DNA of 27,483 nucleotides from Chrysochromulina parva (lineage: Eukaryota > Haptophyta > Prymnesiales > Chrysochromulinaceae): the NCBI GenBank assembly GCA_002887195.1, contig PJAB01000410.1, positions 1-27,483 of the forward strand, read 5' to 3'. A program made the translations under genes and the position numbers. Positions 1 through 8,194 of this stretch are shown in pieces; position 1 is the first letter of the stretch; the number at the start of each line of letters is the position of its first letter. Under the pieces are notes generated by a model. That model saw only the letters and a list, made by a program, of their open reading frames with translations. It ran no database searches and was not told the DNA's origin.

Positions 1-2
1 AC

Positions 3-3000
3 TCTGATTCTTGGGAGTGGCGACAAAGAGGCGGCGCCACTCCCAAGGGCATCCCCACAGCCACTCCCAAGGGCATCCCCACAGCCACTCCCAAGGGCAT
101 CCCCACAGCCACTCCCAAGGGCATCCCCACAGCCACTCCGAAGGGCATCCCCACAGCCACTCCCAAGGGCATCCCCACAGCCACTCTCCCTGCCGCTCCC
201 ACGGCGACGAGCATGCCAATGCGGCAGGAGACGCCAGCGCCGAGTGCGCGTCGGCACGCGGTGTCGTGGCTACAGCAGGCGGAGGCAGAGGCATCTCCCG
301 CTATCGCGCCTGCTTCCAATCGGGGTGTTCTCCCGAATGACACCCCGTCATTTGTCTCCTTCGCATCCGCCGCCGCTCCCACCGCCTCCTCTCCCACCGC
401 AGCCTCGGTCCCTCGAGCCGCCGTCGCACCATCTCTTCTCGCACCTCAAGGGGCGGCATTTTGGCCGCTGGACGATGAGCCTGATACGCGGGTGCGGCGG
501 CGCCGAAGCAACTTTATTGACTTGAATCCGTCCTCGACGGAGCTCGAGCAGCAGCTGCGAGGGGCAGCCATCGAGACGCGAACATCTCGAGCAGCAGTGG
601 CAGCTGTGGGGCACGGCGAGATCCGGCGAGATCAAGACGAGATGTGGAAGGGTCGGGTGCCGCTGCAGGATCGGGCCGGCGCGGCGGCGGCTGAGTGGTT
701 GGGCAGCGGGCTCGAACACGGCGTGGGCAGTGAGGGCCACACGCAAGCATACTCGCCAGATATAATCTCGGCAGACGTGCATCTCCGTGCGCTGACTCCT
801 AGTAAGCAACAGCTCATGGCAAAGCTCGCCGAGCTGCGCCAGATCGAGCCCGAGATGGCGAGCGAGCACGCCCGTCAGTTGGCTGAGGCGGAGGATGCGG
901 CGGCGGAGGCGGAGGCGGAGCTGAATGCGAAGCTGGCGGCGGCGGCGTGCCATCTGGCGAGCGTGAGTGAGGCACAGCCGCGCGTGGCGCAATGGCTGAT
1001 GGAGCAGCTGGAGAGCGTTGACGAGGACGAGGCAGATCTCGTGGCGGCCGCAACGTACGAGTTGGCCACGCTGCGCGCGAGCCTCGCGAGCCTGAGCGGC
1101 GAGCATGCGACGCTGCGCACCGCTCACGAGGAGCTTCAGGCGCAGGTTGCCAAGTACACCACGCTCCCGACCCAGTTCACCGCACTACCTCTTGAGCCGC
1201 TCCCATCGTCACCGCGACCGGCACGCCCTCCGCCGTTGCCATGGAATCCGTCGCTCAGCATGACCGACGCATCACCTGCTAGAACCGAGCCGGCGTCGCC
1301 CGAGACGACGCCGGAGATGGCCCAGATACACTCGAGCGACCTCTCCAATCTCCATTCGCCTTCGACGGCGCCGCGGCCGCGGCTAGCAGGCATGAGTCCG
1401 AAGGTGCACAGCGCCCTCGATCACATCGATCAAGCGCTTGCGGGCCTCTCGGTGTCGTCGAGTTTCGTCGAGTTGCATCCACGCTCAGCCAGCCCCCACC
1501 CGACAAGTCCTTCCAATTCGCAGCCTCCAGAGAGCAGAGCGTCCTTTGCCACGCTCTCTGGCGCCGCTGCCGCGGCAACGGGAGACATGGCCAGCGGCGG
1601 TGCAGCTGACGCTACCTCGCCCTCCGAAGGTGCGGCGATGGGGACTGGCCTTGCGGACCTTGCGGACTTTGCGGACTTGGAGGCGCCTTCCTCTCGGCCG
1701 GTGGCGGGCTCGCTGCAGCGTGCGATTGGAGAGCTGGAGCGCGCCATTGCTCGCTCGAACGCCACGGGAGACTGCGAGCCCACCATCGCTCTCTCAAAGC
1801 CTATGCCCGCAGACGCCTCCGCCCCGCGCGAGCGCCGTGTTGAGCATAGGACGCAGCGAGCGCCTGCTGCGCCGCAGCGGGCACTAGCAGCGCTGCAGGA
1901 GCCGCCAGCGGTGAGGCCGAGCCTCTTCGGCGCGGCGACTGATCGATCACCCTCGGAGAGGCTGCTCGAGTCCCATGAGAGTGCCGAGATCCAGCCCGAG
2001 ATCGCGAATCTCGGCGCGAATCTCGGCGCGAATCTCGGCCCTCTGCGGACCGATGAGCGCATGCTCGAGTCACATGAGAGAGCCCAGATGGCGGACGCGG
2101 ACGACCTCATCGAGAGGATTGCAGCCAAGGTCGTTGCACGGCTGGGCGAGCCGCTCGCGCAAGAGCCTGCTTCGATGGCGGCCGGCCCGCTCCGTGGCGC
2201 CGTCGCGGGCACCGTCCAACTCGCCACAGGGACAAACAGCCCGTCCAGCGGCGCCGTCGGGGGCACCGCCCACCTCGCCACAGGGACAAACAGCCCGTCT
2301 AGTGGACCACACGAGGGGGTCGCGCGCGTCGTACGTATCCAGACGCCCAACGTCGGCCGCAAGACCAACTACCTTCACCATACCTACTTCCTACGCTCGC
2401 CGCCACAGCCACAGCCGTCCGCTACAATGGCGGTGGCGGCGGGGCGCACTGCGCATGCATTTGAAGAGCTCTTTGGGGCGGAGCGCACCTCCCCGGAGCA
2501 TGCATTTGAAGAGCTTGTGGGGACAGAGCGCACCTCCCCGGGGCATGCCTCCGTGCAGCTTGCTCTACCGAACGTGGCTGCCACGTTGCATCAAGTCGAC
2601 GGCACGCTCGGCAGCCTCGGCAACCTCGGCAGCCTCGGCAACCTCGGCAGCCTCGGCAGCCTCGGCAGCCTCGGTAGCCTGGGCAGCCTCGGCAGCCTGG
2701 GCGCCTCTGGCCCCGCCCAGCCAGCCACCACCGGTACCAGCGGTACCGGTCATATGCAGCACGAAATGCTGCTGCCTCCGCGGCCGGCGGGGATGAGCCA
2801 CCAGGCGCACAGCGCCCTTGATCACATCGATTCAGCACTTGCTTCCCTCGCCGGGTCTCGCCGTCCGTCGCGTGCGGCGAGCCCCACCAGCTTCGATCAC
2901 GTCAAGCGCCAGAAGCTGGCGGTCGAGCTGGAGCAAATTGATCAAGCGCTTGATGGCCTCTCGGGTTCACGTCGCCCTTCGCGCTCCGCAAGCCCCCACC

Positions 3001-3745
3001 CGATTTCGTCGAGTTTCGTCGAGGTTCGTCACCCTTCGCGCTTGCCCAGCCCCACGCTACGTGCTCCCACTGCCACGCTGCATGCACCCACTGCCACGCT
3101 GCACGCTCCCAGCGCTGTGCCGACGACCGCCTGGCCACGGAAGCATCGGTTGCGAGCTTCGCAGCCGTCGCCGCACAGCGTCCTCTCGATCTTTGTCGAG
3201 GCAGCTCGTGCAAAGGCCAGGGAAGGGCACGCTCTTAATGAGATGTCCGACTTTGCCGGAGCGCGTGACGCCTTCCACGAGGCCTATCAGATGTGTCCTC
3301 CCGACGGCGAGTTTGCCAAGCAATCGGCCACGTACCTCTTCTCGGCTGGCAATATGGCTCTCAAGGCGAACGACGTCTCGGGCGCCAAGGCTCGGTTCGA
3401 TGAGTTGCTCGGGCTCGCATCGCTCGACCCGACCTTTCGAGCCAAGGTTTATGAGAAGCTCGGCGACGCGCGTTTCGTATCTCCGACTTCAGAAAGCGCC
3501 CTCGATCACATCGAATCGACGCTTGCTAGTCTCTCGATGAGCCGCTCGGGTTCCTGTCGCCCGTCGCGCGCAGCAAGCCCCACGCTCGATCACATCGATC
3601 AAGCGCTTGCGAGCCTCTCGCGCTCGCGCGTCTCACTCTCTGCAAGCCCCCACCCGATTTCGTCGAGTTTCGTCGAGGTGCATCCGCGCTCCGCAAGCCC
3701 CGCGCAGCATGCTTCCACGGCCGTGCCGGCGGCTGCTTGGACTCG

Positions 3746-3795
<50 letters not shown>

Positions 3796-4379
3796 TGCCG
3801 CCGCCGCCGCCACCGCCGCAGTGCCTTTCACCAACACCGCCCGAGCCTCCGACCTCACATTCACATTCCCATTCACATTCACCAGCACCGCCCGAGCCTC
3901 CGACCTCACTGGTCGTGAGGTGCCCTTCCCCCGACCCGTACTCATCTCTCTCATCAACTTTCGAGCTTCGCGGGAGCTTCGGTGTCGACGTGAGCGACGG
4001 TGAGGACGCTGATGAGGTTTCATCGGAGCGGCGGGAGGCCGTGCTGCAGCTCATATCCCTTCTGCAGCAAGCTGGGATCTCGACGGCGCGCGCGTCCAAG
4101 TATTCGCATCGCATGGTGCGGCTCGGCTACGATCAAGTCGACTTCGTGCTCTCGCTGAGCGCTGCGCAGCGCCGCACCTTTGCGAGTGAGATAGGACTGA
4201 GCACGGCCGACGCGATCAAGATGGAGCGGCATGTGGCGACGGAGCAGCTCGCACGACACAGCGCCAGCGCAGGTAAGGCAGCGGAGCAACTCGCGAGGAG
4301 CGGTGCCAGCGCTGCAGCCAGCGCTGTGCAGCTTCTAGTGGAGGCGTTCAAGGCATGCATTTCGAGCGTGCGCGTGTAG
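3..4379 (+). CDS. Large low-complexity protein with coiled-coil, TPR-like and C-terminal SAM-like regions (5' partial)
   Basis: The reading frame is open from the first complete codon at base 3 to the TAG at 4377-4379. The ATG at 213 is therefore only the first internal Met, and the true start probably lies upstream of the window. In order: an eight-residue Thr/Pro/Lys/Gly repeat (37-180); a Pro/Ala/Ser-rich stretch; a Glu/Ala/Leu helical coiled coil (about 800-1170); five copies of an SALDHIDQALASL-type motif, each followed by Ser/Pro-rich text; Leu-Gly-Ser repeats; a TPR-like helical pair (about 3190-3470, AxAKAREGHALNE then AGARDAFHEAYQM); a polyproline run; and a SAM-like C-terminal domain (about 4030-4250, with LLQQAGIS, GYDQVDF and EIGLSTAD). 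A SAM domain would suggest protein-protein interaction, but no family is recognised for the whole protein. AATAAA lies 27 bp past the stop. The antisense frames are shadows. Confidence 0.75.
37..180 (+). repeat. Coding minisatellite, 6 x 24 bp
   Basis: Six copies of a 24-bp unit beginning CCACTCCCAAGGGCATCCCC, starting at 37, 61, 85, 109, 133 and 157; one copy has a G for C change. The period is a multiple of three and stays open in several frames. In the frame of the downstream gene it encodes TPKGIPTA repeats, and in another frame HSQGHPHS. Confidence 0.95.
1409..3620 (+). repeat. Five dispersed SALDHID-type coding repeats
   Basis: A motif of the form (S)ALDHIDxALAxLS occurs near 1409, 2811, 2925 (as LEQIDQALDGLS), 3496 and 3579. 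Most copies are followed by a Ser/Arg/Pro tract that includes SASPHPISSSFVEV. The DNA itself is similar (GATCACATCGATCAAGCGCT), which points to internal duplication. A short amphipathic helix plus a Ser/Pro linker suggests a repeated docking motif; this is inference. Confidence 0.8.
2602..2700 (+). repeat. LGS/LGN nonapeptide-type tandem repeat
   Basis: Tandem 9- and 18-bp units (GGCAGCCTC with GGCAACCTC variants) encode a run of Leu-Gly-Ser and Leu-Gly-Asn inside the large low-complexity gene. Units differ by single substitutions. Confidence 0.85.
3747..3819 (+). repeat. CCG microsatellite encoding polyproline
   Basis: A nearly pure CCG run encodes about 24 prolines broken by one Leu. It lies between the repeat region and the C-terminal SAM-like domain and probably acts as a stiff linker or an SH3/WW/profilin-type ligand. 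Confidence 0.9.
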
Positions 4380-4405
4380 CTCTAGCCAGTACGTAGCGTC
4401 GAGAA

Positions 4406-4411
4406 AATAAA
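4406..4411 (+). terminator. Candidate polyadenylation signal
   Basis: AATAAA, 27 bp after the stop of the upstream gene, in an AT-rich patch that is unusual for this GC-rich window. Position and sequence fit a poly(A) signal, although many protists do not use this hexamer strictly. Confidence 0.4.
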
Positions 4412-4500
4412 TCGCATCTTTATTGAGGGGGGGACCTATTTAACGATTTACGGGTCGGTTTCGGCGTGTGTGAACGCTCGGTATAGCGCTTCCGAAAGGC

Positions 4501-4974
4501 ATGCTGCTCAGCTTGCTGACTTCGTCCGTGTTCACCCTTGTGCAACATCCATTCGACATCAATGCTCTCACTCCCTTTCGTGGTCGTTTGAAAGCTCCAT
4601 GCATGGCGGCGTGGAGCGATCCCGAATGGAGATGGGGCTGTGCAGATGGCACTGCGCACGCTGTGGCCACGCGGCTGAAAACTTCCCTCTCAACAGCAGA
4701 AGCACGCAGCCGATTCCTCACGGACGTGGGTATGCTGGACGAGGAAGACTGGGAGGATAGTAAGGTAGTACTCGCCCTCAAGTGCCAGCGTGCAGCACAG
4801 CGCTGCCATGCAGCGGACTATGGCCTTGACGAGGACGCGCAGGACTCGTGGCAATCTCTAGCGGACGACATGGCGAGCTGCAAGTTTGAAGGCTATGGAG
4901 GCGACTTGCGCTTGGTCGAGGCCATTGGCGATCGGCTGAGCTTGAGCGAGAGCAAACGGCTCTCCGCCCTCTGA
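4501..4974 (+). CDS. Hypothetical 157-residue Trp-rich globular protein
   Basis: This frame has a complex, non-repetitive composition unlike its low-complexity neighbours, which argues for a real gene. The first in-frame ATG after an upstream TGA is at 4501. The N-terminus (MLLSLLTSSVFTLV) is hydrophobic and could be a signal or transit segment; alternatively the globular part begins at the Met before AAWSDPEWRWG. Visible features are WSDPEWRWGCADGTAH, DEEDWEDSK, LALKCQRA, a YGL element, and a C-terminal MASCKFEGYGGD-type segment followed by an amphipathic tail. I have an impression of similar proteins in haptophyte genomes but cannot name the family or a function. Whether there is a 5' exon is unknown. 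Confidence 0.6.
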   Translation: MLLSLLTSSVFTLVQHPFDINALTPFRGRLKAPCMAAWSDPEWRWGCADGTAHAVATRLKTSLSTAEARSRFLTDVGMLDEEDWEDSKVVLALKCQRAAQRCHAADYGLDEDAQDSWQSLADDMASCKFEGYGGDLRLVEAIGDRLSLSESKRLSAL

Positions 4975-5429
4975 CGCAGCATGCAGTCCGTGTCGGCCGT
5001 CACAACGGCCCTGCGAACACTCCAATTTGTCGATCTCGGGCTCTAAAGGTCACCCTTTACATGCCCGGCCACACTTTACGCAGTCCGGGCTATTCATAAT
5101 CCTATATGATGAGCCGAAGAGCAGCCGGCGTCCGCCGGAAATTCGAGCTCGGATAACGAGGAGGATTCTACTGCAATCTCTATTCGCATGTGAGAAGTGC
5201 AATCTCTATTCACATGTGAGAAGACTGAATCACGTCGCAAGGTGCACACGTGCCTAGGCAAGATGGGAACAGCCATGCCCACGGCCTTTACGGTTTCGTA
5301 ATGTTTTTTACAGTTCTATTTCCGGAAGTATCCAAAGTTGACGAGACGACGCGTGCGTGCGTGCGTGCGTCCGAGCAGCGAGTAGCTCCGTCGCTCACAG
5401 GACAGGACCGTATCTCGGCGCATCGGTGC
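4975..5429. other. Intergenic region with a short tandem duplication
   Basis: 455 bp without a convincing gene. It holds a 2 x 26 bp tandem repeat (5172-5223), an AT-rich patch near 5090-5110 that could be a core promoter, and a CGTG/CGTC microsatellite near 5348-5372. A frame at 5027-5257 has no recognisable product. Confidence 0.6.
5172..5223 (+). repeat. 2 x 26 bp tandem repeat with CACATGTG core
   Basis: Two adjacent 26-bp copies (5172-5197 and 5198-5223) differ at one base. Each contains CTATTC(G/A)CATGTGAGAAG; the second has the perfect palindrome CACATGTG, an E-box-like site. They lie about 210-260 bp upstream of the next start codon, so a regulatory role is possible but unproven. Confidence 0.8.
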
Positions 5430-5600
5430 ATGTGGCCCAATGGTGCCGCGCCGCCGATAGATGCGTGGGCGGCATACCATGGGCAGCCACAGCAGCACCA
5501 TTTCCAGCAGCCACAGCAGCACCATTTCCAGCATATGCCGCACCAACAGCAACTGCAAGAGCCGCAATGGCAGCATTGGCAGCAGCAGCAGCAGCAGCAT

Positions 5601-5635
<35 letters not shown>

Positions 5636-8096
5636 ACATGTGCACGAGCAGCAACACCACGGGCTGTGGTATCCACAATCGCAGCTCTCGCCTCAGTCAC
5701 ATCAACATTATGTGCAGCAGCAGCACTACAAGCAGCACGCGCAGAGGCAGCAGCAGCAACACCAGCAGCAATACCAGCAGCTCCACCAACACCAACAGAG
5801 TTGGCACGACTATGGACAGCAGCAGCAGCAGCAGCCCACTCAGCAGCAGCAGCAGCCCGCTCAGCCGCAGCCGCAGCCGCAGCAGCAGCCGCAGCAACAG
5901 CCGCAGCCGCCGCCGCACCTGCAGCCGCAGCCACCGCCGCCGCCGCCGCAGCAGACCGCCCCAAAGGCCGTGGCTTCGTCCGCTGCTAATCCGAATGGCG
6001 ATGGCGCCGCTGACGAAGCTGACGAAGCTGACGAAGCTGAATGGCCCTCGGCGGCTCCGCCGACGCTGCCGGCGCCCACTACGACGCCTTGCGACGCACG
6101 CGCTGGCGCCTCGAGCGGGCGTGACGAAATCGGCGCCTCAAGCGGGCGTGACGAAATCGGCAACGGGCGTGACGAAATCGGCAACGGGCGTGACGAAATC
6201 GGCAACGGGCGTGACGAAATCGGCGGAAGCGGCAACGGGGCGGCACACGGCGACAACTGCGGCGGCGTCGGCGGCGAGAACGGCACAGCACACCTAGACA
6301 GCAGCAGCAGCAGCAGCAGTGCGGGTGGCGAGGGCGCGACGGCGCGTGCGCTGACGGCGGAGGAAGAGAGGATGATAGATGCGGAGGTGAAGCCTCTGAT
6401 GCGCCGCGCGATGCTGATGGCCTCTGATGCGCGCGATGCTAATGAGCTCGGATTGCGTTCCTCATCAGCGATGCTAATGAGCTCGGATTGCGTCCCTCAT
6501 CAGGTGAAGCATCTGATGCGCGCGATGCTGCTCGGCGTGCGTGAGGTGCTACTCGACGACATCGCGAGGCGTGTGCTCGACGAGTATCATGGCGTCCATT
6601 GGCCAGAGCCTGGAGCTGGCGGTGGATGCGTCGGCGGAGGCGGCGGCGGCGGAGGCGGCGGAGGCGGAGGCGGAGGCGGCGGCGACGGCGGAGGCGGAGG
6701 CGGCAGTGGTGGAGGTGGTGGCGGTGGCGGTGGCGGAGGTAGAGGCGGAGGTGGCGGCGGAGGTGGTGGCGACGCCGGAGCCGAGGATGGCGCATTCGAA
6801 GCCGGTGGCGACGCACTCGAAGGTGGTTTCGAAGGTGGCCGCGGCGGTGCTCGAGCCGCCGACACGGCGCTCAGTCTGCCCGACACGGCGCGCAGTCTGA
6901 CCGACACGGCGCTCGGTCTGCCCGACACGGCGCGCAGTCTGCCCGACACGGCGCTCGATCTGCCCTTGATGGTGGAGGTCGATGACGATATGGTGCTGCT
7001 GGCCTCGCCGATGCAAACCCATGTGGCGCGGCCGAGCGGGTCGGAAGTCGACATTCACATTCACACCAAGTCGGAGGCTCTGTCGGAGGCGCTGCCAGGT
7101 GTGAACGCTCACCACGGCGCTCGCGGGTCGGAGGCACTGTCGGAGGCATTGCCAGGGCCGTTGCCCGGCGCGTTGTCGGGCGCGTCGTCGGGCGCGTCGT
7201 CGTCGCAGCAGCCTCAGCCTCAGCCGCAGCCACAGCCTCAGCCACAGCCACAGCCTCAGCCTCAGAAGCCGCCGCTCCAGCTCCCGCTCCCGCTCCCTCA
7301 CCACGCGAGGGAGGACGGCGCTCGGGACGGCGCTATCGCGGCGGCGAGGGCAACCGGGTCAGCGGCGACGCTCTCAGCGGTGGCAGCGACGCGGCGCGAC
7401 GCGGGCGGCACCAGCGACGTCAGCGACGCCGCCGACGACGCGTTCAGCGTGGACGATCTCCATGAGCGAGATCGCGGGGACAGCCGCCGGCAGCATCACC
7501 GCTCGGAACGGCGCGAAAAGCGCCGGCGGCATCATCATCACTCGTCCGAGCGCGAGCGCCGTGGTGAGCGTTCCCACCGTAGTGAGCGTTCTCACGCCGA
7601 GCGCCGTGCTGAGCGCCACGCGTCCTCGCATCGCTCGGGTTCGTCAGGACGGGAGCATCGGCACAAGCACCACCGCGCATCGGCGCGCGAGCGCCGTGAT
7701 GAGCGTTCACACCGTGATGAGCGTCCACGGCTTGAGCGTGACGAGCGGTTTGACGAGCGGCATGACGGGGCGCGTGTCGAGCGGCGCCGGGGGCACTCGC
7801 ACGAGCGCGAGCGCCGTGGTGAGCGTTCACACCGTGAGCGGCGCCGGGGGCACTCGCACGAGCGCGAGCGCCGTGGTGAGCGTTCACACCGTGAGCGGCG
7901 CCGGGGGCACTCGCGCGAGAAGGATCGACAGGATGAGCCCCGCAGCGGCCGCGACGAGCGCCGCGACGAGCGCGGCGATGAGCGCCGCGATGAGCGCAGT
8001 GGCGGGCGCCGCGCACCCAGTAGGAGTGCAAGCTCAGGTCGGTACGACTCGAGGTCGCGCTCGGCCTCGCCTCAACGTCCATGGAGGCGCATGTGA
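5430..8096 (+). CDS. Gln-rich / Gly-rich / SR-like low-complexity protein
   Basis: The frame opens after a TGA with a GTG at 5250. In-frame ATGs are at 5301 and 5430. I prefer 5430 because the protein character (MWPNGAAPP, then His/Gln-rich) begins there and the DNA before it looks like leader with a microsatellite. In order: polyGln/His (about 5490-5950), Pro/Gln, repeated GRDEIGN units (6117-6222), a short helical segment with LTAEEERMIDAEVK and GVREVLLDDIARRVLDEYHGVHW (about 6350-6605), polyGly (6640-6770), SLPDTA repeats (6861-6960), QPQP (7200-7265), and a highly charged Arg/Glu/His/Ser tail ending RSRSASPQRPWRRM. The tail resembles SR proteins (nuclear, splicing or transcription condensates), but no RRM is present. 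The helical segment is the only part likely to fold. It contains a candidate in-frame intron (6387-6503): 888 residues if retained, 849 if spliced. Confidence 0.65.
5500..5950 (+). repeat. CAG-rich polyglutamine region
   Basis: Interrupted CAG/CAA runs encode several Gln tracts separated by His, Trp and Pro. Antisense and other frames read polyAla, polySer or polyLeu, which explains the many overlapping long frames here. Confidence 0.9.
6117..6222 (+). repeat. GRDEIG coding repeat
   Basis: Five copies of GGGCGTGACGAAATCGGC, with spacer CAAC or GCCTCAAGC, encode GRDEIGN or GRDEIGASS units inside the SR-like protein gene. Confidence 0.85.
6387..6503 (+). other. Candidate 117-nt intron flanked by exon duplication
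   Basis: The segment starts GTGAAGCCTCTGATGCGC and ends GATTGCGTCCCTCATCAG, almost the same 3' end as proven introns of two other genes in this window. The sequence right after it (GTGAAGCATCTGATGCGC) repeats the intron's first 33 nt. Its length is a multiple of three and it has no stop, so retention also gives an open frame. Removal joins IDAE to VKHLMRAMLLG. It contains an internal repeat, GCGATGCTAATGAGCTCGG, twice. It could equally be a simple coding duplication. Confidence 0.5.
6640..6770 (+). repeat. GGCGGA-type repeat encoding polyglycine
   Basis: GGC/GGA/GGT codons give about 45 nearly uninterrupted glycines with rare Asp, Ser and Arg. Codon variety within the run suggests that the amino-acid tract is tolerated or kept, not merely an expanding microsatellite. 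Confidence 0.9.
6861..6960 (+). repeat. 21-bp coding repeat (SLPDTA units)
   Basis: Five copies of a 21-bp unit beginning CCCGACACGGCGC encode alternating SLPDTAR and GLPDTAL heptads within the SR-like protein gene. Confidence 0.85.
7779..7915 (+). repeat. 57-bp coding minisatellite in the charged tail
   Basis: A unit of exactly 57 bp starting GAGCGGCGCCGGGGGCACTC begins at 7779, 7836 and 7893 (third copy partial) and encodes a 19-residue Glu/Arg/Gly/His/Ser block. The two full copies look identical, so the expansion is recent. Looser versions of the same block precede it from about 7550. Confidence 0.9.
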
Positions 8097-8194
8097 GCCA
8101 CTATTTCTCATCTGAGTTGTGATCGTGATCTTAGACTTGATCGCGCTTCCAAAAATAGTCGCACTTCGTCACGGGTCCAAGACGTATCCACGAC

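Noticed and set aside
11..340. HSQGHPHS-repeat open frame at the left end
   Set aside because: It starts with TTG, and the 24-bp repeat is open in more than one frame. The frame of the downstream 1,388-residue region is itself open to the window edge and gives the better explanation.
1430..2368. 312-residue open frame on the minus strand
   Set aside because: Antisense of the large low-complexity gene; Ser/Ala/Arg/Pro-rich without domains.
5027..5257. 76-residue open frame in the intergenic region
   Set aside because: Does not start in a convincing context, includes the 26-bp tandem repeat and has no recognisable product.
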